Part shown: piece by piece, positions 32,404 to 40,598 of the stretch
Layout of the letters: each line of letters opens with the position of its first letter
How positions within the stretch are numbered: the stretch's first letter is position 1
Assembly (NCBI GenBank): GCA_016873755.1
Contig: VGWB01000005.1
Span: forward strand, 1-42,288
DNA from: Ignavibacteria bacterium
GTDB taxonomy: Bacteria; Bacteroidota; Ignavibacteria; UBA10030
Reading direction: 5' to 3'
DNA: 42,288 nucleotides
The notes under the pieces: generated by a model
What the model saw: the letters and a program-made list of their open reading frames with translations, nothing else
Told to the model about the DNA's origin: nothing
Databases searched by the model: none
Translations under genes and position numbers: made by a program

Positions 32404-34512
32404 ATGACGAAACTACTTCTACTAACCTGTGTCTGCTCGTGCTCAATTGGCCTCGTGCTGGCCCAGCAAACGGGCACGAAGAATACCGACGGCAATCCAT
32501 TCTTCGCCAAGTACAACACCCCGTTCGAAACCCCGCCATTTCAGCTGATTAAGATCGAACACTACATGCCGGCGTTTCGCAAGGGCATGGAGCAACAGAA
32601 ACAGGAGATTGATGCGGTCGTCAACAATGTTGAAGCCCCGACATTCCAGAACACGATCGAAGCGCTCGATCGAAGCGGTGACCTGCTCGAGAGGGTGAAC
32701 AGCGTGTTCGGGAGCCTGCGCAGTGCCAACACGAACGACGACCTTGACAAAATCGCCAACGAAGTCACGCCCCTGCTGACCAAACACCGGAATGACATCA
32801 ATTTGAACGAGAAACTCTTCCAACGGGTGAAAGCGGTGTACGACAAGCAGAAAACACTGAAGTTGGATGGCGAGCAGACGAAGCTTCTGCAAGATACCTA
32901 CAAGGGTTTTGTCCGCAGTGGAGCCGACCTTTCCGCCGAGAAGAAAAAGCGATTGCGAGAAATCAATGAAGAGCTCTCGATGCTCTCGCTGAAGTTCAAT
33001 CAAAACGTTCTGAAGGAGACGAACAACTTTAGGCTTGTCATCGACAAGTCGGAAGACCTCGCGGGGTTGCCTCAGACAGTCATCGATGGAGCCGCCGACC
33101 TGGCAAGGAAATCGGGGCTCGAAAGCAAATGGGTCTTCACGCTCCAGAAGCCGAGCATGATTCCATTCCTCCAATACGCTTCAAACCGGGTATTACGAGA
33201 GAAGATCTTCAAGGCCTACATCAACCGGGGCGACAACAGCAATGAGTTCGACAACAAAGGGATCGTCTCCAAATTGGCAGCACTGCGGGTCGAGCGGGCG
33301 AACCTGCTCGGATACAAGACCTACGCCGATTACGTGCTTGTGGAGAACATGGCCAAGACCCCGAAAGCTGTATATGATTTTCTGATGCAGATCTGGGAAC
33401 CGGCGCTGAAGGTTGCGAAACGGGAACGGGATGAGTTCCAGGCGATGATCAGGAAGGAAGGAGGAACATTTGAGCTGCAGCCGTGGGATTGGTGGTACTA
33501 CGCGGAGAAAGTGAGAAAGGAGAAGTACGATCTGGATGAATCCGAGCTCCGTCCGTACTTCCTGATGGAGAATGTGCGCAAAGGCGCGTTTGAGGTTGCG
33601 ACCAAGCTGTACGGGATTCAGTTCGTCGAAAGACATGACATTCCCAAGTACCTCGATGAAGTGCAGGTTTTCGAGGTCAAGCATAAGGACGGGTCTCATC
33701 TTGGAATCCTTTACACCGATTACTATCCCCGGGCGGGAAAGCGGCCGGGAGCGTGGATGGGCTCGTATCGGAGGCAGGAGCGGCGAGACGGGAAGTTCAT
33801 CACACCCGTTGTGTATAATGTGGGGAATTTCTCACGACCGGCCGGGGATAAGCCGTCGCTGCTGAGTCTCGAGGAGGTCGAAACGCTGTTCCACGAATTT
33901 GGCCACGGACTCAACGGCTTGCTCTCAAATCGCACGTATACAGGCCTTGCGGTGCCGCGGGACTTCATCGAACTACCGTCGCAAATCATGGAGCATTGGG
34001 CGATGGAGCCGGAGGTCCTCAAGACCTACGCACTCCATTACCAGACACACGAACCGATACCCGATAAATTGATCGAGAAGATCCAGAAGAGCGGAAAGTT
34101 CAACCAGGGCTTCGTCACTGTGGAGTATCTGGCTGCAGCGTTCCTCGACATGGACTGGCATATGCTCACCACGACCGAGCCGGTCGAGACCAATGTGTTC
34201 GAACAGAAATCGATGGAAGAGATTCAGCTTATTCCAGAGATCGTCGTGCGCTATAGGAGTCCGTATTTCGCGCACATCTTCGCGGGCGGCTACATAGCGG
34301 GATACTACAGCTACATATGGGCGGAGGTGCTGGATACTGATGCCTTCGAGGCGTTCAAGGAGAACGGGTTATTCGACCAGGCGACCGCGAAGGCGTTCCG
34401 CGAGAACGTTCTCGAGCGAACTGGTACAGATGATGCGATGACCCTCTATGTGAAGTTTAGAGGAAAGAAGCCGACGATCGAGCCGTTGTTGAAGAAGAGG
34501 GGATTGCTGTAG
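32404..34512 (+). CDS. dcp: M3-family peptidase (peptidyl-dipeptidase Dcp), exported
   Basis: Zinc metallopeptidase of 702 aa, the normal size for Dcp/oligopeptidase A. The ATG at 32404 is supported by GGAAGG upstream and by the signal peptide (MTKLLLLTCVCSCSIGLVLA). The zinc motif is HEFGH (His497, Glu498, His501) in TLFHEFGHGLNG; the third ligand glutamate is in FIELPSQIMEHW about 25 residues later. The substrate loop YFAHIFAGGYIAGYYSYIW is typical of Dcp. It should cleave dipeptides from the C terminus of peptides, here in the periplasm. A palindromic structure precedes it and a palindromic repeat follows. Confidence 0.93.
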   Translation: MTKLLLLTCVCSCSIGLVLAQQTGTKNTDGNPFFAKYNTPFETPPFQLIKIEHYMPAFRKGMEQQKQEIDAVVNNVEAPTFQNTIEALDRSGDLLERVNSVFGSLRSANTNDDLDKIANEVTPLLTKHRNDINLNEKLFQRVKAVYDKQKTLKLDGEQTKLLQDTYKGFVRSGADLSAEKKKRLREINEELSMLSLKFNQNVLKETNNFRLVIDKSEDLAGLPQTVIDGAADLARKSGLESKWVFTLQKPSMIPFLQYASNRVLREKIFKAYINRGDNSNEFDNKGIVSKLAALRVERANLLGYKTYADYVLVENMAKTPKAVYDFLMQIWEPALKVAKRERDEFQAMIRKEGGTFELQPWDWWYYAEKVRKEKYDLDESELRPYFLMENVRKGAFEVATKLYGIQFVERHDIPKYLDEVQVFEVKHKDGSHLGILYTDYYPRAGKRPGAWMGSYRRQERRDGKFITPVVYNVGNFSRPAGDKPSLLSLEEVETLFHEFGHGLNGLLSNRTYTGLAVPRDFIELPSQIMEHWAMEPEVLKTYALHYQTHEPIPDKLIEKIQKSGKFNQGFVTVEYLAAAFLDMDWHMLTTTEPVETNVFEQKSMEEIQLIPEIVVRYRSPYFAHIFAGGYIAGYYSYIWAEVLDTDAFEAFKENGLFDQATAKAFRENVLERTGTDDAMTLYVKFRGKKPTIEPLLKKRGLL

Positions 34513-34543
34513 CAATCTCTTCGCTCTTCGAGACTCCCAATGG

Positions 34544-34667
34544 AAAGGGGCTGTCCCAAAAGTCATTCTGAGGGAAGACGCTTCTCAGTCGACCGAAGAA
34601 TCTGAAAAAAACTAGCAGATTCTTCGCTGCGCTCAGAACGACGTTTCCTCTTTTAGGACAGCCCTTT
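34544..34667. repeat. MITE-like palindromic repeat
   Basis: AAAGGGGCTGTCCCAAAA (34544-34561) and TTTTAGGACAGCCCTTT (34651-34667) are near-perfect terminal inverted repeats. Inside, CGAAGAATCTG (34594-34604) and CAGATTCTTCG (34616-34626) form a perfect 11-bp stem, and CATTCTGAGG faces GCTCAGAACG. From memory, units of this make (attctgag...gaagaatc...gattcttcgc) are widespread in bacterial genomes as non-autonomous repeats. It could also act as a terminator for the M3 peptidase transcript. Confidence 0.75.
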
Positions 34668-34746
34668 CGGTTTGATCTGATTTGCCGCGTGAACCTTCCG
34701 TTTGCCCTCCGCTCTGCCTAGAAACTCAGCCGAAAACCTATTATTT

Positions 34747-34829
34747 GCCACGAAGTCACCAAGACACGAAGAAAGAATTTTGGTTTTCGTCCCACTTTGA
34801 ACAACTTTGTGCCTTTGTGTCTTCGTGGC
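34747..34829. repeat. Second imperfect palindromic repeat
   Basis: GCCACGAAGTCACCAAGACA (34747-34766) faces TTTGTGTCTTCGTGGC (34814-34829), with GCCACGAAG and CTTCGTGGC perfectly paired at the tips. Together with CTTTGTGCC inside it gives an imperfect 80-base hairpin. Sequences of this kind recur in many bacterial genomes as dispersed repeats. No protein product is implied. Confidence 0.7.
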
Positions 34830-34849
34830 GATGCTTTTCGGATAGGTCT

Positions 34850-35911
34850 CTAGTCCGCTCTCACCCGGTATATTCGGTAAGGATCGACGCGATTCGGCCC
34901 AAGATGGAGCTGCGAGGTCGTAACATAGATGTCTCCATCTGGCACAATCGATATGCTGTCAGGCCACTTGAGAGCCGCGTCCTGGACTACAGTTTCAAGC
35001 GTCCCTTCCGGCGTGAACCTTCGAAGCGCGTTGTACTCCAACGATGTTAGGTACAGATTCCCATCTTTTCCAAATTCGATCCCGTCAGCGACTCCCGTTT
35101 TCGCTACAAACTCTACTCTGTTCCCGAGCTCCTGCTCGGAAAGCGATGAATCCTGCAGCCACGCGGTTTTGATCCGATACAGGCTGCGGCCGGTGAGCGC
35201 TTGGTAGTACAGATAGTCACCGTTCGGATCCAGTGCGAGACCGTCGCTGTGGATCTTCACACCAATTGTGACGCCTTCAACCACAAAGGTCGTATCCTCT
35301 GCTTTCGTCGAAGGATGAGTGCGCAGCACTCGCCGGGCTCGCCCCGTTGTCAGATTCACAACGACGATCGCCCCTTCGCCGGAGTCCGTTATGTACGCAA
35401 ACCTCCGCCGGGTGTCGATACGCACATCGTTGAGATAGCATCGTTCCGGAACGATTGATTCGTCGAAGGTAATCTTGTGAACAACCTGATCGGTGCGAAG
35501 ATCCACCTTCACGAGCTTTGCACCCCCATCCACGACACCGGTAAGCTTCGGATTGGCCGCATCAAGAATCCAGAGATAACCCTCATCATCGATGTAAACG
35601 CTCTGAACACACACAAAATGCTCTCTCGGCGAGAGCGAGGTGTCCCACATGTTCCACGTCTCGCCCGGATAGGGTCGCAGGAAGTTCGCGTTGACGATTT
35701 CTGCAACCGACGTCGTCTCCGCTCCCGACCAGCGCGGGTAGCTGACAAAGATGCGTCCCTCCTTCGACACGGCCACGCCCGTCCAGAGCTCGTACGATTG
35801 CGCAACTGGTTGAAGGGTATATGACGCCGTCCTCTCCTTCTGGCAGGACGCCGTAAGCAGAACGAGACACGGAATCAAGGCACGGATCAGCAACGCCGAA
35901 AAGCGGTTCAT
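34850..35911 (-). CDS. Major royal jelly/yellow-like propeller lipoprotein
   Basis: Lipoprotein of 353 aa. The ATG at 35911 has GGAG upstream and begins the signal MNRFSALLIRALIPCLVLLT ending with the lipobox LTASC. The mature part shows the repeating blades of the MRJP/yellow family: LWTGVAVSKEGRIFVSYPRW, a QSVYIDDEGYLWILDAANPK blade, YLNDVRIDTRRRFAYITDSG, HSDGLALDPNGDYLYYQALT and ADGIEFGKDGNLYLTSLE. Bacterial members are often annotated as L-dopachrome tautomerase-related proteins, with unproven activity. It lies downstream of the M19 dipeptidase on the same strand (gap 233 bases). Confidence 0.88.
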   Translation of the reverse strand: MNRFSALLIRALIPCLVLLTASCQKERTASYTLQPVAQSYELWTGVAVSKEGRIFVSYPRWSGAETTSVAEIVNANFLRPYPGETWNMWDTSLSPREHFVCVQSVYIDDEGYLWILDAANPKLTGVVDGGAKLVKVDLRTDQVVHKITFDESIVPERCYLNDVRIDTRRRFAYITDSGEGAIVVVNLTTGRARRVLRTHPSTKAEDTTFVVEGVTIGVKIHSDGLALDPNGDYLYYQALTGRSLYRIKTAWLQDSSLSEQELGNRVEFVAKTGVADGIEFGKDGNLYLTSLEYNALRRFTPEGTLETVVQDAALKWPDSISIVPDGDIYVTTSQLHLGPNRVDPYRIYRVRAD

Positions 35912-36110
35912 GTCATTTCTCCAGAGTCCGAATACGGATCGATACCTACGGCGGAAGTGGATTCTGATCAAGAGACGAAACTCACCCAAGACACTTACAA
36001 TATTCTCAAGAGAGAGGTCAAGACAAATGTGGAATCGTCAGGCGGCGGTGGGAAACGCCGAACGGCTATCGAGCGAAGAAAGGCAGGGACGAAGCGGATT
36101 GATACGGTGT

Positions 36111-36129
36111 TGAACCTTCCGAAGGTTCA
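36111..36129 (-). terminator. Possible terminator hairpin after the M19 dipeptidase
   Basis: TGAACCTT (36111-36118) and AAGGTTCA (36122-36129) form a perfect 8-bp stem with a 3-base loop, 15 bases beyond the dipeptidase stop. No T-run follows on the minus strand, so it may only stall polymerase or be a processing stem. Confidence 0.4.
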
Positions 36130-36144
36130 GAGGACTTATCATTT

Positions 36145-37428
36145 TCACTTCATGTTTTCTGATACACGCTCAACTTCTCTCCAGACACGAAGAAGATTCT
36201 CTCCCCAGATCTTCTTGATATCGTTTTCCGAATATCCTCGTCGCACAAGCTCTACGGTGATGTTCAGACTTTCACTCGCGTCGCCCCACCCTGTCAAACC
36301 GCCGCCACCGTCAAAGTCGGAGCCAATACCGACGTGGTCAATGCTGATGACCTTCACAATGTGATCGATATGGTTGACCATATCCTGCACCGTCACCGGG
36401 GTGCGAGGGAATTTGACGTCGATCTCTCGCATCTTCTCCCGCAGCTTCGCAATTTGCTCCTGGCTCAACGTTTGCATCGCCCGGCGCATACCCAGACCGC
36501 GCCCCTCGGGGAGGCCAAACTCTTTCCGCAACTCCGTCAGGGCTGCCAGTCGCTCCGGCGAATCTTCACGCCTCTTGATGTACTCCGCAAGCGAGACGAG
36601 CTGAACAACTCCCCCGTTCCTCTTGAGTTCTCGAAGCGTCTCGTCATCAAGATTGCGCGGGTGCTCGTTGACCCCACTTGCTCCCGAATGCGATGCAATG
36701 ATCGGTGCCTTCGAGAGGCGAAGAACCTCCAGCGAGGCGTTCTTCGACGCGTGCGAGATGTCGATCATGATTCCCAGCCTGTTCATCTCCCGCACAACCT
36801 GCCTGCCAAACTCGCTGAGGCCGCCGTACTCCTCCGGCGGCTGACCCTCACGCGGTGTTGACGAGTCGCAGATCTGATTGTGTCCGCTGTGTGTCAGCGT
36901 AATATACCGCGCTCCTCGGTCATAGAACTCCTTGACCCTGCTGATATCCGTTGCGATCGGGTAACCGTTTTCTACGCCGATGCACGCTACAAGCTTTCCG
37001 GAGGCGTTGATCCGTACGACATCAGCAGGTGAGACGGCGATCGCAACCTCGTCGGGATACCTCACAGACAGGCGATGGATCGCGTCGAAGCGGGCTAGAG
37101 CGTTCTTGTAGGCAGATTCGTACGACGCCGCCGAGCGATCGCCGGTGCCCGTGAAGACGGCAAAGAACTCGACGTCGAGGCCGCCTTTCCGCATTTTCGG
37201 GAGAGTGACCTGACGCCGGTTGTCGGCGCTTCCGACGTCCTCCTTTTCGGAGGCAAAGTCATCCGAGATGTCGGCGTGGCTGTCGATGGTAATCGCCCGC
37301 TCGTGGACTCCCTTTGCGTAGGCGACGAGTTCTTCCTCGCTCTCGAATCTCGGGGTTCGCTGCTCAGAGCTGAAGAATGAACAACCTGCGATGAGAACGA
37401 GGACGGGAAGGATTCGTTGTGGGTGCAT
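36145..37428 (-). CDS. Membrane dipeptidase (peptidase M19) lipoprotein
   Basis: Zinc-dependent dipeptidase of 427 aa, anchored as a lipoprotein (LVLIAGC, Cys16). The TIM-barrel enzyme has the metal-binding HxD in TIDSHADIS (His51, Asp53), an ENGYPI segment with the bridging glutamate, TLTHSGHNQICDS, DISHASKNA and SHSGASGVNEHPRN, followed by HVGIGSDFDGGGG. M19 dipeptidases cleave dipeptides, including those with a C-terminal D-amino acid. It has an Asp/Glu racemase upstream (gap 257 bases) and a propeller lipoprotein downstream on the same strand. The start has no clear binding site. Confidence 0.92.
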   Translation of the reverse strand: MHPQRILPVLVLIAGCSFFSSEQRTPRFESEEELVAYAKGVHERAITIDSHADISDDFASEKEDVGSADNRRQVTLPKMRKGGLDVEFFAVFTGTGDRSAASYESAYKNALARFDAIHRLSVRYPDEVAIAVSPADVVRINASGKLVACIGVENGYPIATDISRVKEFYDRGARYITLTHSGHNQICDSSTPREGQPPEEYGGLSEFGRQVVREMNRLGIMIDISHASKNASLEVLRLSKAPIIASHSGASGVNEHPRNLDDETLRELKRNGGVVQLVSLAEYIKRREDSPERLAALTELRKEFGLPEGRGLGMRRAMQTLSQEQIAKLREKMREIDVKFPRTPVTVQDMVNHIDHIVKVISIDHVGIGSDFDGGGGLTGWGDASESLNITVELVRRGYSENDIKKIWGENLLRVWREVERVSENMK

Positions 37429-37505
37429 GGCGGATAGTCTAGAATAATGGCGGAAAGAGTGGAATTGCCCTTGAAATCATACCATGAACGTAAAGGGCTG
37501 CAATT

Positions 37506-37634
37506 GGTTTCTACTCACCCCCCTACTCCCCCTCTGTACAACACCTGTACAGACCGGGGACATGGGGTGGATTCAGTTTAACACTGGCAAAGCCAAGTTC
37601 TCCATGGCCACTGCCAAAGGCGGTGGGTTTCTAC
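37506..37634. repeat. Structured intergenic segment with hairpins and a 9-bp direct repeat
   Basis: Between the racemase and dipeptidase genes. CTGTACA-ACACC-TGTACAG (37534-37552) is a perfect 7-bp hairpin, flanked by C-rich and G-rich runs that extend it imperfectly. Two mini-hairpins, GGC-AAA-GCC (37586-37594) and GCC-AAA-GGC (37613-37621), follow; each lies in a 13-base near-copy of the other. GGTTTCTAC is repeated directly at 37506 and 37626. A short plus-strand open frame covers part of this but does not look like protein. It may be a remnant of a mobile element or a structured RNA. Confidence 0.4.
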
Positions 37635-37685
37635 GTATGACCAAGATTTGCTTCGGCGATTTAGGCCTCGGTGGTACACTTATCG

Positions 37686-38381
37686 TCAGGGTTTGTCGAG
37701 TGAGAAATCCACAGCAGCAAGCGCATGGATCGCCGTCGTGCTGAACACCGGCAGATCGGTGTGTTCCTGCTGTATGAGGAGAGGAATCTCCGTGCAGCCG
37801 AGCACGATTCCTTCCGCTCCCTTTGCGCGTAGCTTCTCGATGATACCGAGGAAACGCTTTCTACTCTCGTTGTTGATGATACTCATCAACAGCTCATGAT
37901 CGATGGTCTGTTGGATGAACTCCCTGTCATCCGTCTCAGGGACAATCGCCTCGACGCCTTCGCTCTTCAGTTTCATCTTGTAGAAGTCCTTCTCCATTGT
38001 GAGCTTTGTTCCCAGGAGGCCGATGGTCGAGAGACCACAACCGTTGACAGCCTTTGCAGTCGCCACGCCGATGTGGATCAGAGGGACAGGGATCTCACGC
38101 TCCAACCTGTCAGCAAACATATGCATTGTATTCGCACACAGCAAGATGCATTCTGCGCCGACGCCGACCAGTTTCTTCGACGCATCGAGCAGGAGAGAGT
38201 GGATTCCCTCTATGTCCTGACTCTTGTGGCACCGATCGATGTCTCCGTAGTTGAGTGAATAGAGGATGCATCGGCCGAATTCAAACCCTCCGCGCCGCCT
38301 GTTGACCTCCTCGTTGATAATGCGGTAATACTCCGCCGTCGAGATCCAGCCAGTACCACCGACAAGCCCGATGGTTTTCAT
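37686..38381 (-). CDS. Aspartate/glutamate racemase family protein
   Basis: Cytoplasmic cofactor-independent amino-acid racemase of 231 aa. AAGGAG precedes the ATG. Both catalytic cysteines are present: Cys82 in LLCANTMH and Cys196 in VLGCTEIP. The N terminus TIGLVGGTGWISTAEYYRII and the spacing match the YgeA/AspR branch, with substrates Asp, Glu or broader amino acids. Together with the M19 dipeptidase it could free and interconvert D-amino acids from wall-derived peptides; that is inference from adjacency and same strand. Confidence 0.92.
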   Translation of the reverse strand: MKTIGLVGGTGWISTAEYYRIINEEVNRRRGGFEFGRCILYSLNYGDIDRCHKSQDIEGIHSLLLDASKKLVGVGAECILLCANTMHMFADRLEREIPVPLIHIGVATAKAVNGCGLSTIGLLGTKLTMEKDFYKMKLKSEGVEAIVPETDDREFIQQTIDHELLMSIINNESRKRFLGIIEKLRAKGAEGIVLGCTEIPLLIQQEHTDLPVFSTTAIHALAAVDFSLDKP

Positions 38382-38479
38382 ATCTAGTCTCCTTCAAGGT
38401 GTAGATCAGATTGGTCGGCACGCCACGAGCCGGCGATAAATCGGGCAGTCCGACCTATGATGTATCGGAGTGGTCAAAC

Positions 38480-39271
38480 TTAGAGCTTGACCTGCTGCTT
38501 TCGCCGCGTGAACAGAAGCGCCGACCACGTATCATCGATTGCGCAGATCTTGAAATCCACCAACCCTGCTGCAAGTCCGGCTTCGCGCACGAATTGCTGG
38601 GTGAGGTCTGTCGGAACCCGCGATGCTTTCTTCGGCCAGGCGATCCATATCTTCCCGTCGCCGATGGCTTTGGCCAGCCGCCGAACTTCCCTGTTGATCT
38701 CCACTTGCGACTTCGCGAACCAAAGTGTCAGGTCGCAATCGCTATTGTGTGCTTGCTTCACTTTTACCCCCTCCGGCATCCGTCCCAGGACTTGCTCGAA
38801 ATTCTTCGGCGCGTGCAAGAGCGCAACAACGGACCGGGGCTTGATGCCGAGTTTCTTCGGCAGCGGTGTTCCGGAGTATCCAGCAAGCATCGATTTGGGA
38901 ACGACTGGATCAAGTGGCGGATTGGTTATCGCTTTCTTAAGTGCAGAACGGATCTTTCCCCACTGCGTATATACAGCGTCCGGCACGCTCGCTTTCGCTC
39001 GAGCGACCTTCTCCGGTTCCCCGCCGACAAACACGAGCGGAATTGCCCGTGTTCTCTTCTGATGCCGGATCGCCAGACCCATGTCACGTCCTTGTGCGGG
39101 CAGACGGGACAGGTCGATAACAACGGCAACCGGCACTCTCTCGCCAAGCTCTCGAAGGAAACTCAGCGCCTTGGGAACCTCCCAGTTCACATCGTATCCC
39201 GCGGCTTGTATCTTCTCCGCCCTCCCGCGAGCTTCTTTTTCGTTCCAGTGGATCAGGCGAACCGATGACAT
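38480..39271 (-). CDS. Receiver-like domain fused to DUF3052
   Basis: 263-aa cytoplasmic protein from the ATG at 39271, which has AGAGGA upstream; a TTG 18 bases earlier is possible. Residues 1-118 look like a degenerate response-regulator receiver: VAVVIDLSRLP (Asp53 at the phosphoacceptor site), then IPLVFVGGEPE, but the N-terminal acidic pair and the lysine near the end are not in place. Residues 125-263 match DUF3052: MLAGYSGTPLPKKLGIKPRS, VVALLHAPKNFEQVL, WIAWPKKASRVPTDLTQQFV and VDFKICAIDDTWSALLFTRR. DUF3052 proteins usually stand alone and have no assigned activity. The fusion suggests control by phosphorylation-like signalling or only a structural use of the fold. Confidence 0.85.
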   Translation of the reverse strand: MSSVRLIHWNEKEARGRAEKIQAAGYDVNWEVPKALSFLRELGERVPVAVVIDLSRLPAQGRDMGLAIRHQKRTRAIPLVFVGGEPEKVARAKASVPDAVYTQWGKIRSALKKAITNPPLDPVVPKSMLAGYSGTPLPKKLGIKPRSVVALLHAPKNFEQVLGRMPEGVKVKQAHNSDCDLTLWFAKSQVEINREVRRLAKAIGDGKIWIAWPKKASRVPTDLTQQFVREAGLAAGLVDFKICAIDDTWSALLFTRRKQQVKL

Positions 39272-39692
39272 GTGTGCGTTCCTCTTCAATGCGCGATCAA
39301 CGTTCCATTATACGCACACCGTGATCCGCAAGCAAGAGCAATGCTTCCGGTGCTGTGCTCTGAACAGATGATTGCGAGACGTTGCGTCTAGAAATGAACG
39401 ATTATTCTCACTTCTGATAAGGAAGGGTCGGACGAAATGAGACAGAGCTTCCCCTCAACCGATCGACGCAACCGCTCGTCGAAATTCGGTGTCGCGGGAT
39501 AGTGCGGATCAGTAGCTTTTCGTAACATGCCCGGAAGAGATAGGAGGAACGACCACGTTCATCCCCCTCATGTCGCTGGCGATCGCTTCAGTTGTCGTCA
39601 GCGTCGTTACTTCCGCCATCATTAGTTTAGGAATTGCGCAGTTAACTCGAGAAATCAGTAGCCACGATCATGTGGCCAAAGAGGAAAACGTT
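39272..39692. other. Divergent intergenic region
   Basis: About 420 bases between the DUF3052 fusion (minus) and the choloylglycine-like gene (plus). A small hairpin, AGACG-TTG-CGTCT, lies at 39377-39389. An in-frame ATG at 39570 would add a hydrophobic 41-residue extension to the downstream protein; a GGAGG at 39543 is too far from it. No separate gene is supported. Confidence 0.4.
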
Positions 39693-40598
39693 ATGAGACT
39701 CGGCGCTTCAATTGTATTCCTCACTATTCTGCTCTCGCCTCTTCTCAGTCAGACGAGGACAAGCACGCTCCTGCAGCAGGAGCCGCCGATTGACGGAGCA
39801 CCGGGAATTGAATTGCCTGTTTGTTTCGGTGCCGGGATTTCAAACGGCGCCTTCGGCTGCACCATCGTCATGGCGGCCCGCAACGGCCTCGTGCTGGTAG
39901 GAAACAACGAAGACCGAAACCATACGCAAACGATTATGACTTTGGTCCCCGCGACGTTGAAGTACTACGGCCGGATCGTTTTCGGGTATGACGACGGCCC
40001 CATACAGGGCGGCATGAACGATCAAGGGCTGTTCATCGACGCCAACGCCCTTCGGCCCACGGGCTGGAAGCCCGACTCGGGCAAGCCGACATACCCGCTG
40101 AATATTATGATGTCCGTGTTGGCAACTTGCGCCACTTGCGAAGACGTCAGGGCCTTCTTTGAAAAATCCAATTTCCCTGCGCTCGACCGGGCCCGGTTTC
40201 CCGTCGCCGACCGATCGGGTGCGTCGATGGTGGTCGAATATGGCGAGGACCGAGTTCAATTCGTCAGGACCACGGCATGGTACCAGATCGCCACCAACTT
40301 CGTGATGTCGAATGTCAGGAACGGCAACTATCCCTGCTGGCGATACCGGACCGCTGACAAAATCCTCTCTGAATCCAAAGAGCTGAGCGTTGAACTCATC
40401 CGAAAGATCCTGGACGAAACCCACCAGGAAGGCGGAGCCCTTACCGTGTACTCCAACATCTATGACCTGAAGGAGGGAATTGTCTATGTCTACAATCTCC
40501 GGAATTTCGATGAAGTGGCCGTCATGAATCTCTCTGAGGAATTGAAGAAAGGTCAGAGGGAGATTGAGCTCGCTTCGTTGTTTCGGAAACCGCAATGA
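39693..40598 (+). CDS. Exported choloylglycine-hydrolase-like Ntn amidase
   Basis: Linear-amide C-N hydrolase of 301 aa, probably periplasmic. I chose the ATG at 39693, which has GAGGAAA eight bases upstream and begins a signal peptide (MRLGASIVFLTILLSPLLSQ). The N-terminal nucleophile would be Cys56 in AFGCTIVMAARNG, after removal of the head. GNNEDRN follows, then the GGMNDQGLFIDANAL segment and a C-terminal ALTVYSNIYDLKEGIVYVYN, standard for the family. Known members hydrolyse bile-salt, penicillin V or acyl-homoserine-lactone amides; the substrate here is not evident. The stop overlaps the next start by 4 bases (ATGA), so it is coupled to a serine hydrolase. Confidence 0.85.
   Translation: MRLGASIVFLTILLSPLLSQTRTSTLLQQEPPIDGAPGIELPVCFGAGISNGAFGCTIVMAARNGLVLVGNNEDRNHTQTIMTLVPATLKYYGRIVFGYDDGPIQGGMNDQGLFIDANALRPTGWKPDSGKPTYPLNIMMSVLATCATCEDVRAFFEKSNFPALDRARFPVADRSGASMVVEYGEDRVQFVRTTAWYQIATNFVMSNVRNGNYPCWRYRTADKILSESKELSVELIRKILDETHQEGGALTVYSNIYDLKEGIVYVYNLRNFDEVAVMNLSEELKKGQREIELASLFRKPQ

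Larger units (their letters stand above)
34513..34849. other. Intergenic region holding two palindromic repeats
   Basis: About 340 bases between convergent genes. Almost half of it is the element at 34544-34667 and most of the rest is the element at 34747-34829. No coding sequence is supported. Confidence 0.6.

Noticed and set aside
32443-33174. 243-codon open frame on the minus strand
   Set aside because: Antisense to the M3 peptidase gene, which is unbroken and has its catalytic motif.
37484-37744. 86-codon plus-strand frame across the structured spacer
   Set aside because: It runs through the palindromes and into the racemase gene in antisense, and its composition does not look like a protein.
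38411-39268. 285-codon open frame on the plus strand
   Set aside because: Antisense to the DUF3052 fusion, whose motifs are clear. The antisense translation is rich in Cys, Arg and Pro and shows no motif.
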